The notes below the pieces were generated by a model that had not been told where the DNA came from, made no database searches, and saw only the letters and a list, made by a program, of their open reading frames with translations. Of a stretch of DNA of 64,000 bases, positions 26,143 through 35,988 are shown piece by piece; positions within the stretch are counted from its first letter, which is position 1, and each line of letters begins with the position of its first letter. The stretch covers positions 62,001 through 126,000 of the forward strand of contig NZ_JABWCU010000003.1 in the NCBI RefSeq assembly GCF_018491765.1, given 5' to 3'. Both the position numbers and the translations under genes were made by a program. The DNA comes from Novosphingobium profundi (GTDB lineage Bacteria; Pseudomonadota; Alphaproteobacteria; Sphingomonadales; Sphingomonadaceae).

Positions 26143-27300
26143 ATGGCTGCGTTGGATCGCGCTGATACCTTCATTGTCGATGTGCCGACAATTCGCCCGC
26201 ATGTCCTGGCCATGGCCACGATGCATTCGCAGGCGATGGTGATCGTGCGCCTGGTGGATGGTGACGGCGTCGAAGGCCTTGGCGAAGGTACGACGATCGG
26301 GGGCTTGAGCTACGGCAACGAAAGCCCCGAAAGCATCAAGTCGGCGATCGACACCTACATTCTGCCCGTTCTTGAGGCGAGTGACATCACGCGCGTCGGT
26401 GAGACGATGGGCAAGGTCAACGCCTGCGTGCGTGGCAACCACTTCGCCAAGTGCGCCGTCGAATCGGCCCTGCTCGACATGGCGGGCAAGCGTCTTGGCG
26501 TGCCGGTTTCCGAACTGATCGGCGGTGGCCGCGTACGCGACACGCTGCCCGTTGCCTGGACACTGGCGAGCGGCGACACCGCGCGTGACATCGCCGAAGG
26601 CGAGGCCATGCTCGAGGCACGCCGCCACAACATCTTCAAGCTCAAGATCGGCAAGCGTTCGGTGCGCGACGACGTCGCCCACGTGGGGGCGATCTGCAAG
26701 GCGTTGGGCGACCGCGCGAGCATTCGTGTCGACGTGAACCAGAACTGGAGCGAGACGCAGGCCAAGCTTGGTATGGCGATGCTGCACGACGTGGGTTGCG
26801 ACCTCGTCGAGCAGCCGATTTCCGGTGACGACATTGCGGCGATGGCGCGTCTCTCGATAGGTCAGACAATCCCGCTCATGGCCGACGAGGCTCTGACCGG
26901 GCCGCGTTCTGCGCTGCGCATCGCGGCCGCTTCGGCGGCGTCCGTCTTCGCGCTCAAGATCGAACAGTCGGGCGGCTTGTTCGCCACGGCTGAAGTGGCC
27001 GCGATCGCCAGTGCGGCCGATCTCGGCCTCTATGGCGGCACGATGCTCGAGGGCAGTGTGGGCACGGCGGCCTCTGCGCACGTCTTTGCCACCCTACCGC
27101 GTCTCGACTGGGGCACCGAACTCTTCGGTCCACTTCTCCAGACCGACGAGATTCTGGCGCAGCCGCTGCACTACGCGAATTTTTCGCTCACGGTGCCGAC
27201 AGGCCCGGGTCTTGGCATTGCCCTCGACGAGGACAAGGTCGCCTATTTTCGGCGCGACCGCGATGGTGCGCGCCTTCATGCAGTGAACACAGGAGCCTGA
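26143..27300 (+). CDS. catB: Muconate cycloisomerase CatB
   Basis: A 385-residue enolase-superfamily enzyme that converts cis,cis-muconate to muconolactone in the catechol branch of the 3-oxoadipate pathway. FKLKIG (K166, K168) gives the catalytic lysines, RVDVNQNWSE (D197, N199) starts the Mn-binding set, and LVEQPI and MADEALTG supply the other acidic ligands. The partner lysine is in VFALKIEQSGG. It is the first gene of the long plus-strand operon, 7 bp from catC. Confidence 0.95.
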   Translation: MAALDRADTFIVDVPTIRPHVLAMATMHSQAMVIVRLVDGDGVEGLGEGTTIGGLSYGNESPESIKSAIDTYILPVLEASDITRVGETMGKVNACVRGNHFAKCAVESALLDMAGKRLGVPVSELIGGGRVRDTLPVAWTLASGDTARDIAEGEAMLEARRHNIFKLKIGKRSVRDDVAHVGAICKALGDRASIRVDVNQNWSETQAKLGMAMLHDVGCDLVEQPISGDDIAAMARLSIGQTIPLMADEALTGPRSALRIAAASAASVFALKIEQSGGLFATAEVAAIASAADLGLYGGTMLEGSVGTAASAHVFATLPRLDWGTELFGPLLQTDEILAQPLHYANFSLTVPTGPGLGIALDEDKVAYFRRDRDGARLHAVNTGA

Positions 27301-27306
27301 TCCCCC

Positions 27307-27597
27307 ATGCTTTTCATGGTTGAAATGGACGTCAACATCCCGCTCGATTTCGATGCCGAAGAGGCAGCTGCGATCAAGGCGCGCGAGAAGGCCTATTTCC
27401 AGGAACTGCAGAAAGCGGGCACCTGGCGCCACATCTGGCGCAAGGTCGGTCTCTATTCCAACGTCAGCATCTTCGATGTCGAGAGCAACACCGTGCTGCA
27501 CGATACGCTGATGGGGCTGCCGCTCTACCCCTTCATGACGATGACGATCACGCCGCTGTGCCGGCATCCCTCTTCTCTGCACGACGACGACCGGTGA
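27307..27597 (+). CDS. catC: Muconolactone delta-isomerase CatC
   Basis: A 96-residue protein, the standard size for this small ferredoxin-like-fold decameric enzyme, which isomerises muconolactone to 3-oxoadipate enol-lactone. MLFMVEMDVNIPLDF, the EKAYFQELQKAGTWRHIWR helix and LMGLPLYPFMTMTITPL are family landmarks. It lies between catB and catA. Confidence 0.95.
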   Translation: MLFMVEMDVNIPLDFDAEEAAAIKAREKAYFQELQKAGTWRHIWRKVGLYSNVSIFDVESNTVLHDTLMGLPLYPFMTMTITPLCRHPSSLHDDDR

Positions 27598-27645
27598 GGC
27601 GCGTCGCCTGATTTTACAATTTTCAAGTCCACTGGGAGAGTTCAA

Positions 27646-28572
27646 ATGGACGTAAGTTTCGTAAAGGCGCCGGAAATCCAGAAGCTGCTCGATACCGCCG
27701 CCGGCATCCCGCAGGAGAAGGGCGATCCGCGCCTGAAGGCGATTGTGCGCGATCTGACCGAATCCATCATGGAAGTCATCGTCAAGCACGACGTCTCGGA
27801 AGATGAATTCTGGGGTGCCATCAAGTTCTTCGCGGACGGTGCGGGCGAACTCGGTCTGATCGCGCCGGGCACCGGCCTCGAGCACTTCATGGACCTCTAC
27901 ATGGACGCCAAGGATGCGGAAGCCGGCCTTGAGGGGGGCACGCCGCGCACGATCGAGGGACCGCTCTACGTTTCGGGTGCACCGCTCGTCGAAAATGGTG
28001 CGAACCTCTCGAGCGATCCCGATCCCGAGGCTGATAATCTGTACATGACCGGCGCGATCACGGGCCCCGATGGCGAACCCGTCAAGGACGCGATCGTGCA
28101 TGTGTGGCACGCCAATTCGGCCGGTTGGTACTCGCATTTCGACCCGACCACGGAGCAGACCCCCTTCAATAACCGCCGCCGGATCAAGCTGGGCGATGAC
28201 GGGAAATATAACTTCCACTCGAAAATGCCGAGTGGCTATTCGTGCCCGCCGGGCGGCGCTACCGAAACGCTCATGTTCGCCCTCGGCCGCCACGGCAGCC
28301 GTCCTGCCCATGTGCACTTCTTCGTCGAGGCGCCGGGCTACCGCACGCTGACCACGCAGATCAACTTCGGCGACGATCCCTTCGCCAAGGACGACTTCGC
28401 GTTCGGCACCCGCGAGGGCCTGCTGCCAGTTCCCAGCCGCCAGGGCGACCGCGTCGATCTGGCCTTCGACTTCCAGCTGCAGAAGGCCAAGGACGAAGGC
28501 GACGAGCAGCTCTCGACCCGCCGCCGCGCCCACGCCGAGATCGAGCCGACCCCCGAAGCCGAGTCGGTCTGA
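27646..28572 (+). CDS. catA: Catechol 1,2-dioxygenase CatA
   Basis: A 308-residue intradiol dioxygenase that opens catechol to cis,cis-muconate. The Fe(III) ligands are visible as Y162 (GWYSHF), Y198 (SGYSCP), H222 and H224 (RPAHVHFF). The N-terminal helical linker domain and the TPRTIEGPLYVSGAP signature are normal. The 15-20 residue acidic/Arg tail (STRRRAHAEIEPTPEAESV) is a mild extension. It stands after catBC and before benA, so ring cleavage and ring activation genes share a transcript. Confidence 0.96.
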   Translation: MDVSFVKAPEIQKLLDTAAGIPQEKGDPRLKAIVRDLTESIMEVIVKHDVSEDEFWGAIKFFADGAGELGLIAPGTGLEHFMDLYMDAKDAEAGLEGGTPRTIEGPLYVSGAPLVENGANLSSDPDPEADNLYMTGAITGPDGEPVKDAIVHVWHANSAGWYSHFDPTTEQTPFNNRRRIKLGDDGKYNFHSKMPSGYSCPPGGATETLMFALGRHGSRPAHVHFFVEAPGYRTLTTQINFGDDPFAKDDFAFGTREGLLPVPSRQGDRVDLAFDFQLQKAKDEGDEQLSTRRRAHAEIEPTPEAESV

Positions 28573-28609
28573 GACCGGCTCGCGCCAAGAGAACAAGGGA
28601 GACAGGATC

Positions 28610-29965
28610 ATGCATGAACGTTTGAAGGAAAAGGTCGCAACGGCGGTTGTCGACGATCCCGAAACCGGCGCCTTCCGGTGCCGCCGGGACGTCTTCACCG
28701 ACCCGCAGTTGTTCGATCTCGAGATGAAGTACATCTTCGAGAGCAACTGGGTCTACCTGGCCCATGAGAGCCAGGTCGCGAACAAGCACGACTACCTCAC
28801 GGCCTATATCGGTCGCGTTCCCGTGATCCTGACCCGTGCCAAGGACGGTGGGCTCACCTGCGTGGTCAACGCATGCGCCCACCGCGGTGCCCAGCTGTGC
28901 CGCAAGAAGCGCGGCAACCAGCCGCTCTACGTCTGCCCCTTCCACGGCTGGAGCTTCAAGACCGATGGCAAGTTGCTGCGCGCCAAGGATGCCAGCACCG
29001 GCGCCTATCCCGAGAGCTTCGATTCTGACGGCTCGCACGACCTGACCCGCGTGCGCGTCGAGAGCTACCGCGGCTTCATCTTCGGCTCGATCAACCACGA
29101 CGTGCTCCCGCTCGAGGAGCATCTGGGCGAGGCCAAGGTGATCATCGACCAGATGGTCGACCAGGCCCCCGAAGGTCTCGAGGTGCTGACCGGCAACTCG
29201 ACCTACACCTTCGACGGCAACTGGAAGATGCAGATGGAGAACGGGTGTGACGGCTACCACGTCAGCTCGGTCCACGAGAACTACCAGTCGACCATGGGCC
29301 GACGCGCCGAAGGCGGCACCAAGGCGGTCGACGCCAATGGCTGGTCGAAGGCGCCTGCAAGCGGCGTCTACGGCTTCGAGCACGGTCACATCCTGCTCTG
29401 GACCCAGGTGATCAATCCCGATGTCCGCCCGATCTGGAACCGCAAGGACGACCTCGAGAGCCGTCTCGGCGTCGACAAGGCGAAGTTCATCATGGAGCAG
29501 ACGCGCAACCTTGCGCTCTATCCCAATGTGTTCTTGATGGACCAGTTCTCGACCCAGATCCGCGTGGTGCGCCCGATCGACGTGCACACCACCGAGGTGA
29601 CGATCTATTGCTATGCCCCCAAGGGCGAGAGCGCCGAGGACCGTACGCACCGCATCCGCCAGTACGAGGACTTCTTCAACGTCACCGGCATGGGCACGCC
29701 CGACGACCTTGAGGAGTTCCGCAGCTGCCAGAACGCCTATGAGGGCGCTGGAAGCCTGTGGAACGACCTCAGCCGCGGGGCGACCCGCTGGATCGAGGGT
29801 CCGGATGCCAACGCCAAGGCGATGGGCATGAACCCGCTGCTCTCAAGCGAACGCTCGGAGGACGAAGGCCTCTTTGTCCGCCAGCACGAGTTCTGGGCGC
29901 AGATCATGCTGGATGGCCTGGAGAAGGATTCCACCCCCGATGAAATGATGGAGGCTGCGGAATGA
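28610..29965 (+). CDS. benA: Benzoate 1,2-dioxygenase large (alpha) subunit
   Basis: A 451-residue Rieske non-heme iron oxygenase alpha subunit. The Rieske ligands are C89/H91 (CAHRGAQ) and C109/H112 (CPFHGWSF). The mononuclear iron site begins in NGCDGYHVSSVHENY (D214, H217, H222). VYLAHESQV and SSERSEDEGLFVRQHEFW are typical of BenA/XylX/AntA enzymes. It cis-dihydroxylates benzoate to the 1,2-diol carboxylate. Anthranilate or a substituted benzoate cannot be excluded as substrate, but the linked diol dehydrogenase favours benzoate. The stop overlaps the benB start by 4 bp. Confidence 0.93.
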   Translation: MHERLKEKVATAVVDDPETGAFRCRRDVFTDPQLFDLEMKYIFESNWVYLAHESQVANKHDYLTAYIGRVPVILTRAKDGGLTCVVNACAHRGAQLCRKKRGNQPLYVCPFHGWSFKTDGKLLRAKDASTGAYPESFDSDGSHDLTRVRVESYRGFIFGSINHDVLPLEEHLGEAKVIIDQMVDQAPEGLEVLTGNSTYTFDGNWKMQMENGCDGYHVSSVHENYQSTMGRRAEGGTKAVDANGWSKAPASGVYGFEHGHILLWTQVINPDVRPIWNRKDDLESRLGVDKAKFIMEQTRNLALYPNVFLMDQFSTQIRVVRPIDVHTTEVTIYCYAPKGESAEDRTHRIRQYEDFFNVTGMGTPDDLEEFRSCQNAYEGAGSLWNDLSRGATRWIEGPDANAKAMGMNPLLSSERSEDEGLFVRQHEFWAQIMLDGLEKDSTPDEMMEAAE

Positions 29966-30477
29966 CCCTCACTCTCGAAAAGAACCGCACCGCGCTGTCC
30001 TACGAGGAAATCTGCGCATTCCTGTACCGCGAGGCACGTCTGCTCGACGATCGCCAGTTCGAGGAGTGGCTCACTTGCTATACCGAGGGCTGCGAGTACT
30101 GGATGCCGGCCTGGACCGACGACGATGCTCTCAGCACCAATCCGCAGACCGAGATCTCACTGATCTACTACGCCAATCGCGGCGGTCTCGAGGATCGTGT
30201 CTATCGCATCAATACCGAGCGCTCCTCGGCATCGATGCCCGAGCCGCGCACCTGCCACAATCTCGCGAACATCGAGATCGTGGAGAGCCGTGAGGGCGAG
30301 ATCGACGTGCGCTACAACTGGCACACGCTCAGCCACCGCATGAAGAAGACCCAGAGCTTCTTCGGCGCCACCTTCCTGACGCTCGACGTTTCGCAAGACG
30401 CACCGCGCATTGCGAAGAAGAAGGTTGTCCTCAAGGACGACTACATCCACCAGGTCATTGATATCTATCATATCTGA
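29962..30477 (+). CDS. benB: Benzoate 1,2-dioxygenase small (beta) subunit
   Basis: A 171-residue NTF2-like beta subunit of the dioxygenase, the normal length. YEEICAFLYREARLLDDRQFEEWLTCYTEGCEYWMPAW at the N-terminus and KKVVLKDDYIHQVIDIYHI at the C-terminus are family landmarks. It forms the alpha3beta3 hexamer with BenA and has a structural role. It starts in ATGA overlap with benA. Confidence 0.95.
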   Translation: MTLTLEKNRTALSYEEICAFLYREARLLDDRQFEEWLTCYTEGCEYWMPAWTDDDALSTNPQTEISLIYYANRGGLEDRVYRINTERSSASMPEPRTCHNLANIEIVESREGEIDVRYNWHTLSHRMKKTQSFFGATFLTLDVSQDAPRIAKKKVVLKDDYIHQVIDIYHI

Positions 30478-30487
30478 GGAACTGCAC

Positions 30488-31273
30488 GTGATCTTCGAAG
30501 GACGGTTTGCCGACAAGGTCATGATCGTGACCGGCGCGGCGCAAGGCATTGGCGAGGGTGTGGCCACCCGCGCCGCGGCCGAAGGTGCAAGCCTCGTACT
30601 GGTGGACCGGGCCGAATTCGTGAAAGACGTGGCCGAGACGATCGTCGCCGCGGGCGGCAGGGCTGTCTCGGTCTCGTGCGACCTCGAGACCTACGAGGGG
30701 GCAGCGCTCGCGGCGAGTACCGCGCTCGAGGCATTCGGACGCATCGACATCCTCGTCAACAACGTGGGCGGCGCGATCCGCATGCGTCCGTTTGCCGCGT
30801 TCGAGCCCGACCAGATCGACGCCGAGATCCGCCGCTCGCTGATGCCGACGCTCTACTGCTGCCACGCAGTCCTGCCGCAGATGCTGGAGCAGGGCGGCGG
30901 CACCATCGTCAACGTCTCGTCCAACGCGACGCGCGGCATCCGCCGGGTGCCCTATTCGGCAGCCAAGGGCGGCGTGAACGGCCTGACCATGAGCATCGCG
31001 ATGGAATATGGCGAACAGGGCATTCGCTGCGTCGCCACGGCGCCGGGCGGCACTTCGGCCCCGCCCCGCAAGGTCCCGCGCAACGCCGAGGGCGACAATG
31101 CACAGGAGCAGGCGTGGATGGCCGAGGCGGTCGAGCAGGTCACCAGCTCCACCTTCATGAAACGATACGGCACCCTGGATGAGCAGATCGCCCCGATCCT
31201 GTTCCTCGCCTCGGACGAGGCGGGTTACATGACCGGCTCCATCATGCCCGTCGCGGGCGGCGATCTGGGATAA
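30488..31273 (+). CDS. benD: Dihydroxycyclohexadiene carboxylate dehydrogenase BenD
   Basis: A 261-residue short-chain dehydrogenase. The NAD motif is TGAAQGIGEGVA, NNVGG follows strand 4, and the catalytic Ser, Tyr and Lys appear in NVSSNATRG and VPYSAAKGG. It oxidises and decarboxylates the benzoate diol to catechol. The start is a GTG at 30488 with GAGGA seven bases upstream; the gene is 10 bp after benB. In most clusters benC (the reductase) stands between benB and benD, but here it is absent. Confidence 0.92.
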   Translation: MIFEGRFADKVMIVTGAAQGIGEGVATRAAAEGASLVLVDRAEFVKDVAETIVAAGGRAVSVSCDLETYEGAALAASTALEAFGRIDILVNNVGGAIRMRPFAAFEPDQIDAEIRRSLMPTLYCCHAVLPQMLEQGGGTIVNVSSNATRGIRRVPYSAAKGGVNGLTMSIAMEYGEQGIRCVATAPGGTSAPPRKVPRNAEGDNAQEQAWMAEAVEQVTSSTFMKRYGTLDEQIAPILFLASDEAGYMTGSIMPVAGGDLG

Positions 31274-31282
31274 GGAAAACCC

Positions 31283-31990
31283 ATGTCTAAAATCTTCGAA
31301 AGCCCGGCAGCCGCGCTTGAAGGCGTGCTGTTCGACGGGATGACGATCATGTCGGGTGGCTTCGGCCTTTCGGGCAACCCGGAAAGCCTGATCCCCGAAA
31401 TCCGCAAGGCGGGCGTCAAGGACCTCACTGTCATCTCGAACAATGCGGGCGCGGACGGGTTCGGCCTGTGGATGCTGCTGGAAAGCCGGCAGGTGAAGAA
31501 GATGATCTCGTCCTACGTGGGCGAAAACAAGCTCTTCGAAAGCCAGTACCTCTCGGGCGAGCTCGAGCTGGAACTGAATCCGCAGGGGACGCTCGCCGAG
31601 CGCATCCGCGCGGGCGGTGCGGGCATTCCCGCCTTCTACACCAAGACGGGCGTTGGCACCGTCGTTGCCGAGGGCAAGCCGGTCGAGAGCTTCGAGGGCG
31701 AGGACTACGTGCGCGAGACCTGGCTGCGCAGCGACCTGTCGATCGTGAAGGCCTGGCGCGCGGACCCCGAGGGCAACCTCATGTTCCGCAAGACCGCGCG
31801 CAACTTCAACCCGAACATGGCGACCGCGGGCAAGGTGACCGTGGTCGAGGTGGAAGAGATCGTGCCCGAGGGCACCTTCGATCCCGACGCGATCCACACG
31901 CCCGGCATCTTCGTCGACCGCGTCGTGCTCTCGACCATCAACGAGAAGCGCATCGAGAAGAAGACCGTGCGCGAGAGGGAGACCGCATAA
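31283..31990 (+). CDS. pcaI: 3-oxoadipate CoA-transferase subunit A
   Basis: A 235-residue family I CoA-transferase alpha subunit (PcaI/CatI). The N-terminal [34 protein letters not shown] and NNAGADGFG are typical. With subunit B it moves CoA from succinyl-CoA to 3-oxoadipate. Its TAA shares one base with the ATG of subunit B, giving tight coupling for the heteromer. Confidence 0.95.
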   Translation: MSKIFESPAAALEGVLFDGMTIMSGGFGLSGNPESLIPEIRKAGVKDLTVISNNAGADGFGLWMLLESRQVKKMISSYVGENKLFESQYLSGELELELNPQGTLAERIRAGGAGIPAFYTKTGVGTVVAEGKPVESFEGEDYVRETWLRSDLSIVKAWRADPEGNLMFRKTARNFNPNMATAGKVTVVEVEEIVPEGTFDPDAIHTPGIFVDRVVLSTINEKRIEKKTVRERETA

Positions 31991-32646
31991 TGGCCTGGGA
32001 CCGCAACCAGATGGCCGCGCGCGCGGCCAAGGAGCTGAAGGACGGCTTCTACGTCAACCTCGGCATCGGCATCCCGACGCTCGTCGCCAACTACGTGCCC
32101 GAGGGCATGAAGGTGACGCTGCAGAGCGAGAACGGCATGCTCGGCATCGGGCCGTTCCCTTATGACGGCGAGGAAGACCCCGATCTCATCAACGCGGGCA
32201 AACAGACCGTCACCGCATTGCCGACCTCGAGCTTCTTCTCGAGCGCCGACAGCTTCGCGATGATCCGCGGCGGCCACATCGACATGGCCGTGCTCGGCGC
32301 GATGGAAGTCAGCCAGAACGGCGACCTCGCCAACTGGATGATCCCGGGCAAGATGGTCAAAGGCATGGGCGGCGCGATGGATCTCGTCGCGGGCGTGAAG
32401 AAGATCGTCGTCGTCATGGACCACTGCACCAAGGCGGGCGAGTCCAAGATCCTGCCCGAATGCACCCTGCCGCTCACCGGCAAAGCGGTGGTCGACATGA
32501 TCGTCACCGACCTGTGCGTCTTCGCCATCGACCGCAAGAACGGCGGGCTCACGCTCGTCGAACTTGCGCCCGACGTGACGCTTGACGAGGTTACGGAAAA
32601 GACCGCTGTTCCGTTCGATGCATCGGCGCTGGAGGGCGTTGCCTGA
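31990..32646 (+). CDS. pcaJ: 3-oxoadipate CoA-transferase subunit B
   Basis: A 218-residue CoA-transferase beta subunit. [16 protein letters not shown] and [11 protein letters not shown] carry the family signature; E47 in SENG is the expected catalytic glutamate that forms the CoA thioester. The start is ATG at 31990, overlapping the previous stop by one base, and its own TGA shares one base with pcaD. Confidence 0.95.
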   Translation: MAWDRNQMAARAAKELKDGFYVNLGIGIPTLVANYVPEGMKVTLQSENGMLGIGPFPYDGEEDPDLINAGKQTVTALPTSSFFSSADSFAMIRGGHIDMAVLGAMEVSQNGDLANWMIPGKMVKGMGGAMDLVAGVKKIVVVMDHCTKAGESKILPECTLPLTGKAVVDMIVTDLCVFAIDRKNGGLTLVELAPDVTLDEVTEKTAVPFDASALEGVA

Positions 32647-33425
32647 TGCCTTTTGCTACGGTTCGGGGTGCGCAAATCTACTGGAAGATGGACGGGCGCG
32701 AAGGCGCACCTGTTCTCGTCCTCCTCAATTCCATCGGTTCGGACATGGACTTGTGGGACCCGGCGCTGCCCTTCCTGCGCAACGACTTTCGCCTGCTGCG
32801 TATCGATACGCGTGGCCATGGTGCGTCGTTCGCGCAAACCGGCGATTATTCGCTTTCGCTTCTGGCCGAAGATGTTCTCGTCGTGGCCCTTGCGGCCGGT
32901 GTGGAGCGCTTCGCGCTTGCGGGCGTCTCGCTCGGCGGCATGATCGGCATGGAACTCGCTCTCTCCCACCCGGGAGTTCTGGAAAAGCTGATCCTGATCT
33001 GTACATCGGCAACGATGGACGCAGCCGCATGGGACGCCCGCATTACAACCGTGCGGGGACAAGGCATGGGGGCGATCGCCGAGATGGCGATGGGACGCTT
33101 CCTTTCGCCCGCGTTCAAGGCCGAGGAGCCGGCCGTTTGGGACGCGGTCAAGCGCGGGCTCATCGCGACTGATGCACAAGGCTACGCCGGCTGCGGCGCG
33201 GCAATCCGCGACATGGACCTCAAGGACCGGATCGCCGGCATCGGCTGCCCGACACTTGTCGTCACCGGTACGCGCGACACCTCGACCCCGCTGGAAGGCC
33301 ATGGGGAATATCTCCTCGCCACGATCCCGGGCGCGGCGCATCTGCCGCTGGAGGCCGCGCACCTTGCCCCGCTCGAGGCGCCGGTTCCGCTGGCAACGGG
33401 TATGACTTCCTTCCTTCAGAATTGA
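32646..33425 (+). CDS. pcaD: 3-oxoadipate enol-lactonase PcaD
   Basis: A 259-residue alpha/beta hydrolase that opens 3-oxoadipate enol-lactone to 3-oxoadipate. LLNSIGSDMDLWDPALPFL is a family hallmark, the nucleophile elbow is GVSLGGM, the Asp lies in TGTRDTSTP and the His in GAAHLPLEA. The C-terminal ~15 residues after the His region are somewhat divergent. It is coupled to pcaJ by a one-base start/stop overlap. Confidence 0.92.
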   Translation: MPFATVRGAQIYWKMDGREGAPVLVLLNSIGSDMDLWDPALPFLRNDFRLLRIDTRGHGASFAQTGDYSLSLLAEDVLVVALAAGVERFALAGVSLGGMIGMELALSHPGVLEKLILICTSATMDAAAWDARITTVRGQGMGAIAEMAMGRFLSPAFKAEEPAVWDAVKRGLIATDAQGYAGCGAAIRDMDLKDRIAGIGCPTLVVTGTRDTSTPLEGHGEYLLATIPGAAHLPLEAAHLAPLEAPVPLATGMTSFLQN

Positions 33426-33433
33426 GAACCAAC

Positions 33434-34639
33434 GTGACCCAGGCTTTCATCTGTGATGCCATCCGTACGCCCGTCGGCAAGCTGGGCGGCTCGCTTTCGT
33501 CCATCCGCGCCGACGATCTGGCTGCTTTGCCATTGACCGCGCTCATGGCGCGCAATCCGGGCGTCGACTGGGCCCGCGTGGACGATGTCATCCTGGGCTG
33601 CGCCAACCAGTCGGGTGAGGACAACCGCAATGTCGCGCGCATGGCGACGCTGCTGGCAGGCCTTCCCGAAAACGTGCCGGGCGTGACCGTCAATCGTTTG
33701 TGCTCGTCGGGCCTCAATGCCATCGGCATGGCAGCCCAGGCGATCAGGGCGGGCGATGCGGACCTGATGATCGCGGGCGGGGTCGAGCACATGACCCGCA
33801 GCCCCTACGTCCTGGGCAAGGCGGGCAGTGCCTTCGGTCGTGATCAGAAGATCGAGGATACCACGCTGGGCTGGCGCTTCATCAATCCCCGGATGAAGGA
33901 ACTCTACGGTGTCGACACGATGCCGCAGACCGGCGAGAACGTCGCGGAGGAATACGGTGTGAGCCGTGAGGACCAGGACCTTTTCGCCTTCGCCAGCCAG
34001 GAAAAGGCCGCTGCTGCGCAGGCCAGTGGCCGTCTCGCCAGGGAAATCGTGCCGGTCACGATCCCGCAACGCAAGGGCGATCCCATCGTCTTCGACACCG
34101 ACGAGCACCCGCGCAAGTCGAGCCTCGAGGTTCTCGCCAAGCTCAAGCCGGTGGTGAAGCCCGGCGGTACGGTCACTGCAGGTAACGCATCGGGCCTCAA
34201 TGACGGCGCCGCAGCAATGCTGGTCGCTTCCGAAGAGGCCGCCAGGTTGCACGGCCTGACCCCGCGCGCACGTGTCGTGGGCATGGCGGCGGCTGGCATT
34301 GCGCCGCGCGTCATGGGCGTTGGCCCGATCGAGGCCGCGCGCCGCGTTCTTGCGCGCCAGAACCTTACGATGGACCAGATCGACGTGATCGAACTGAACG
34401 AGGCCTTCGCGAGCCAGGCCATCGCGACACTTCGGGCCCTCGACATCGATCCGCTCAACGATACGCGGGTCAACCGCAATGGCGGCGCGATCGCGCTGGG
34501 CCATCCGCTGGGCATGTCCGGCGCGCGCATCGCAATGAGCGCGATCGAGGAATTGCATGAAACAGGCGGCCGCTACGCGCTGGCTTTCCTGTGCATCGGC
34601 GTCGGCCAGGGCCTCGCAGTCCTGTTCGAGCGCGTCTGA
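33434..34639 (+). CDS. pcaF: 3-oxoadipyl-CoA thiolase PcaF
   Basis: A 401-residue thiolase that cleaves 3-oxoadipyl-CoA to succinyl-CoA and acetyl-CoA. Starting at GTG 33434, the catalytic Cys is C90 (LCSSGLNA), the His is H357 ([10 protein letters not shown]) and the second Cys is C387 (FLCIGVGQG), matching known numbering. This supports the GTG over the TTG at 33422. It lies 8 bp after pcaD and completes the 3-oxoadipate pathway in this operon. Confidence 0.95.
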   Translation: MTQAFICDAIRTPVGKLGGSLSSIRADDLAALPLTALMARNPGVDWARVDDVILGCANQSGEDNRNVARMATLLAGLPENVPGVTVNRLCSSGLNAIGMAAQAIRAGDADLMIAGGVEHMTRSPYVLGKAGSAFGRDQKIEDTTLGWRFINPRMKELYGVDTMPQTGENVAEEYGVSREDQDLFAFASQEKAAAAQASGRLAREIVPVTIPQRKGDPIVFDTDEHPRKSSLEVLAKLKPVVKPGGTVTAGNASGLNDGAAAMLVASEEAARLHGLTPRARVVGMAAAGIAPRVMGVGPIEAARRVLARQNLTMDQIDVIELNEAFASQAIATLRALDIDPLNDTRVNRNGGAIALGHPLGMSGARIAMSAIEELHETGGRYALAFLCIGVGQGLAVLFERV

Positions 34640-34668
34640 ACGTCAAAGAGAATCCGGGTGAGGTCGTC

Positions 34669-35901
34669 ATGAGTACAGAGTCTGTCGTTATCGTCGGTGC
34701 CGGGCACGGGGGCGCGCAATGCGCCGTGGCGCTTCGCCAGAATGGCTTCGAGGGGGCGATCACGGTGATCGGCCGCGAACCGGAATTGCCCTACGAACGT
34801 CCGCCACTTTCGAAGGAGTACTTCGCGCGGGAAAAGACTTTCGACCGGCTCTACATTCGTCCCGAGACCTTCTGGGCCGAAAAAGACGTGACCTTCCGGC
34901 TCGGCACGGAGGTGACCGCCGTTGACGCGCAGGCTAAGGCGGTCACGCTCTCGAACGGCGAGACGCTGGGCTACACGAAGCTCGTGTGGGCCACCGGAGG
35001 CGATCCGCGCCGCCTGACCTGTTCGGGGGCGGAACTCGCCGGCGTCCATGCGGTGCGCACCCGCGAGGATTGCGATCGTCTCATGGCCGAAGTCGATGCG
35101 GGTATCTTGCGCGTGGTCGTAATCGGCGGTGGCTATATCGGCCTCGAGGCCGCGGCCGTGCTGTCCAAGATGAACCTTGCGGTCACGCTGCTCGAAGCCC
35201 AGGAGCGGGTGCTGGCGCGTGTCGCGGGCAAGGAACTATCGGCTTTCTACGAGGCCGAGCATCGCGCGCACGGGGTGGATCTGCGCACTTCCACAATGGT
35301 CGATTGCCTCGTTGGTGATGGGCATCGGGTGACCGGTGTGAAGCTCGCTGACGGGACGGTCCTTCCCGCCGATGCGGTGATCGTGGGCATCGGCATCGTT
35401 CCTGCCGTCCAGCCGCTGGTTGCCGCGGGCGCCAAGGGCGCGAATGGCGTCGATGTCGATGACCATTGCCGCACCTCGCTCTCCGATGTCTATGCCATCG
35501 GGGACTGCGCGACGTTTGCTTGCGACTATGCGGGCGGTATCGCGATGCGGGTGGAATCGGTACAGAACGCCAACGACATGGCCACCTGCGTCGCCAAGGC
35601 GATCTGCGGCCAGGAAGCGGCCTACAAGGCGTTCCCCTGGTTCTGGTCCAACCAGTACGATCTCAAGCTGCAGACCGCCGGCATCAACGCCGGTTACGAC
35701 CAGACCGTGCTGCGCGGCGATCCGCAGGCGCGCAAGTTCTCGGTCGTCTATCTGCGCGCAGGCAAGGTTGTCGCGCTCGATTGCGTGAACAACGCCAAGG
35801 ACTTCGTGCAGGGACGCAAGCTCGTTGAGGCGGGGGCCGAGCTCGATCCGCAGACTCTCGCCGATCCCGAGAAGCCGCTCAAGGAACTGCTGAGCGCCTA
35901 G
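34669..35901 (+). CDS. FAD-dependent ferredoxin reductase for a ring-hydroxylating dioxygenase
   Basis: A 410-residue pyridine-nucleotide-disulfide-type reductase like BphA4, RedA or rhodocoxin reductase. The FAD site is [14 protein letters not shown], the NAD site [14 protein letters not shown], the second FAD motif VYAIGDCA, and the C-terminal reductase domain begins [14 protein letters not shown]. It has no [2Fe-2S] domain, so it needs a separate ferredoxin. As last gene of the ben-cat-pca operon, and with no benC present, it most likely supplies electrons to BenAB through a ferredoxin encoded elsewhere (inference). Confidence 0.88.
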   Translation: MSTESVVIVGAGHGGAQCAVALRQNGFEGAITVIGREPELPYERPPLSKEYFAREKTFDRLYIRPETFWAEKDVTFRLGTEVTAVDAQAKAVTLSNGETLGYTKLVWATGGDPRRLTCSGAELAGVHAVRTREDCDRLMAEVDAGILRVVVIGGGYIGLEAAAVLSKMNLAVTLLEAQERVLARVAGKELSAFYEAEHRAHGVDLRTSTMVDCLVGDGHRVTGVKLADGTVLPADAVIVGIGIVPAVQPLVAAGAKGANGVDVDDHCRTSLSDVYAIGDCATFACDYAGGIAMRVESVQNANDMATCVAKAICGQEAAYKAFPWFWSNQYDLKLQTAGINAGYDQTVLRGDPQARKFSVVYLRAGKVVALDCVNNAKDFVQGRKLVEAGAELDPQTLADPEKPLKELLSA

Positions 35902-35988
35902 AAAATGGCGCGCAGCGCTTTCGGGGAAGCGCAGGCCAGGTCAGCAAGTTCGTCAGGCGCGCGCGTTCGGCGCACTCGGCTCAGCTCA

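Noticed and set aside
27094..28746. A 550-codon open frame on the minus strand opposite catC, catA and the start of benA
   Set aside because: It is antisense to well-identified genes, has no ribosome site, and its composition (runs of Arg, Ala, Gly, Val) is typical of the open antisense frames found in GC-rich coding DNA.
28361..31897. Long minus-strand open frames opposite benA, benD and pcaI (28361-29650 and 30455-31897)
   Set aside because: They lie entirely opposite conserved plus-strand genes and show no recognisable domain; they arise from codon bias of the sense genes.
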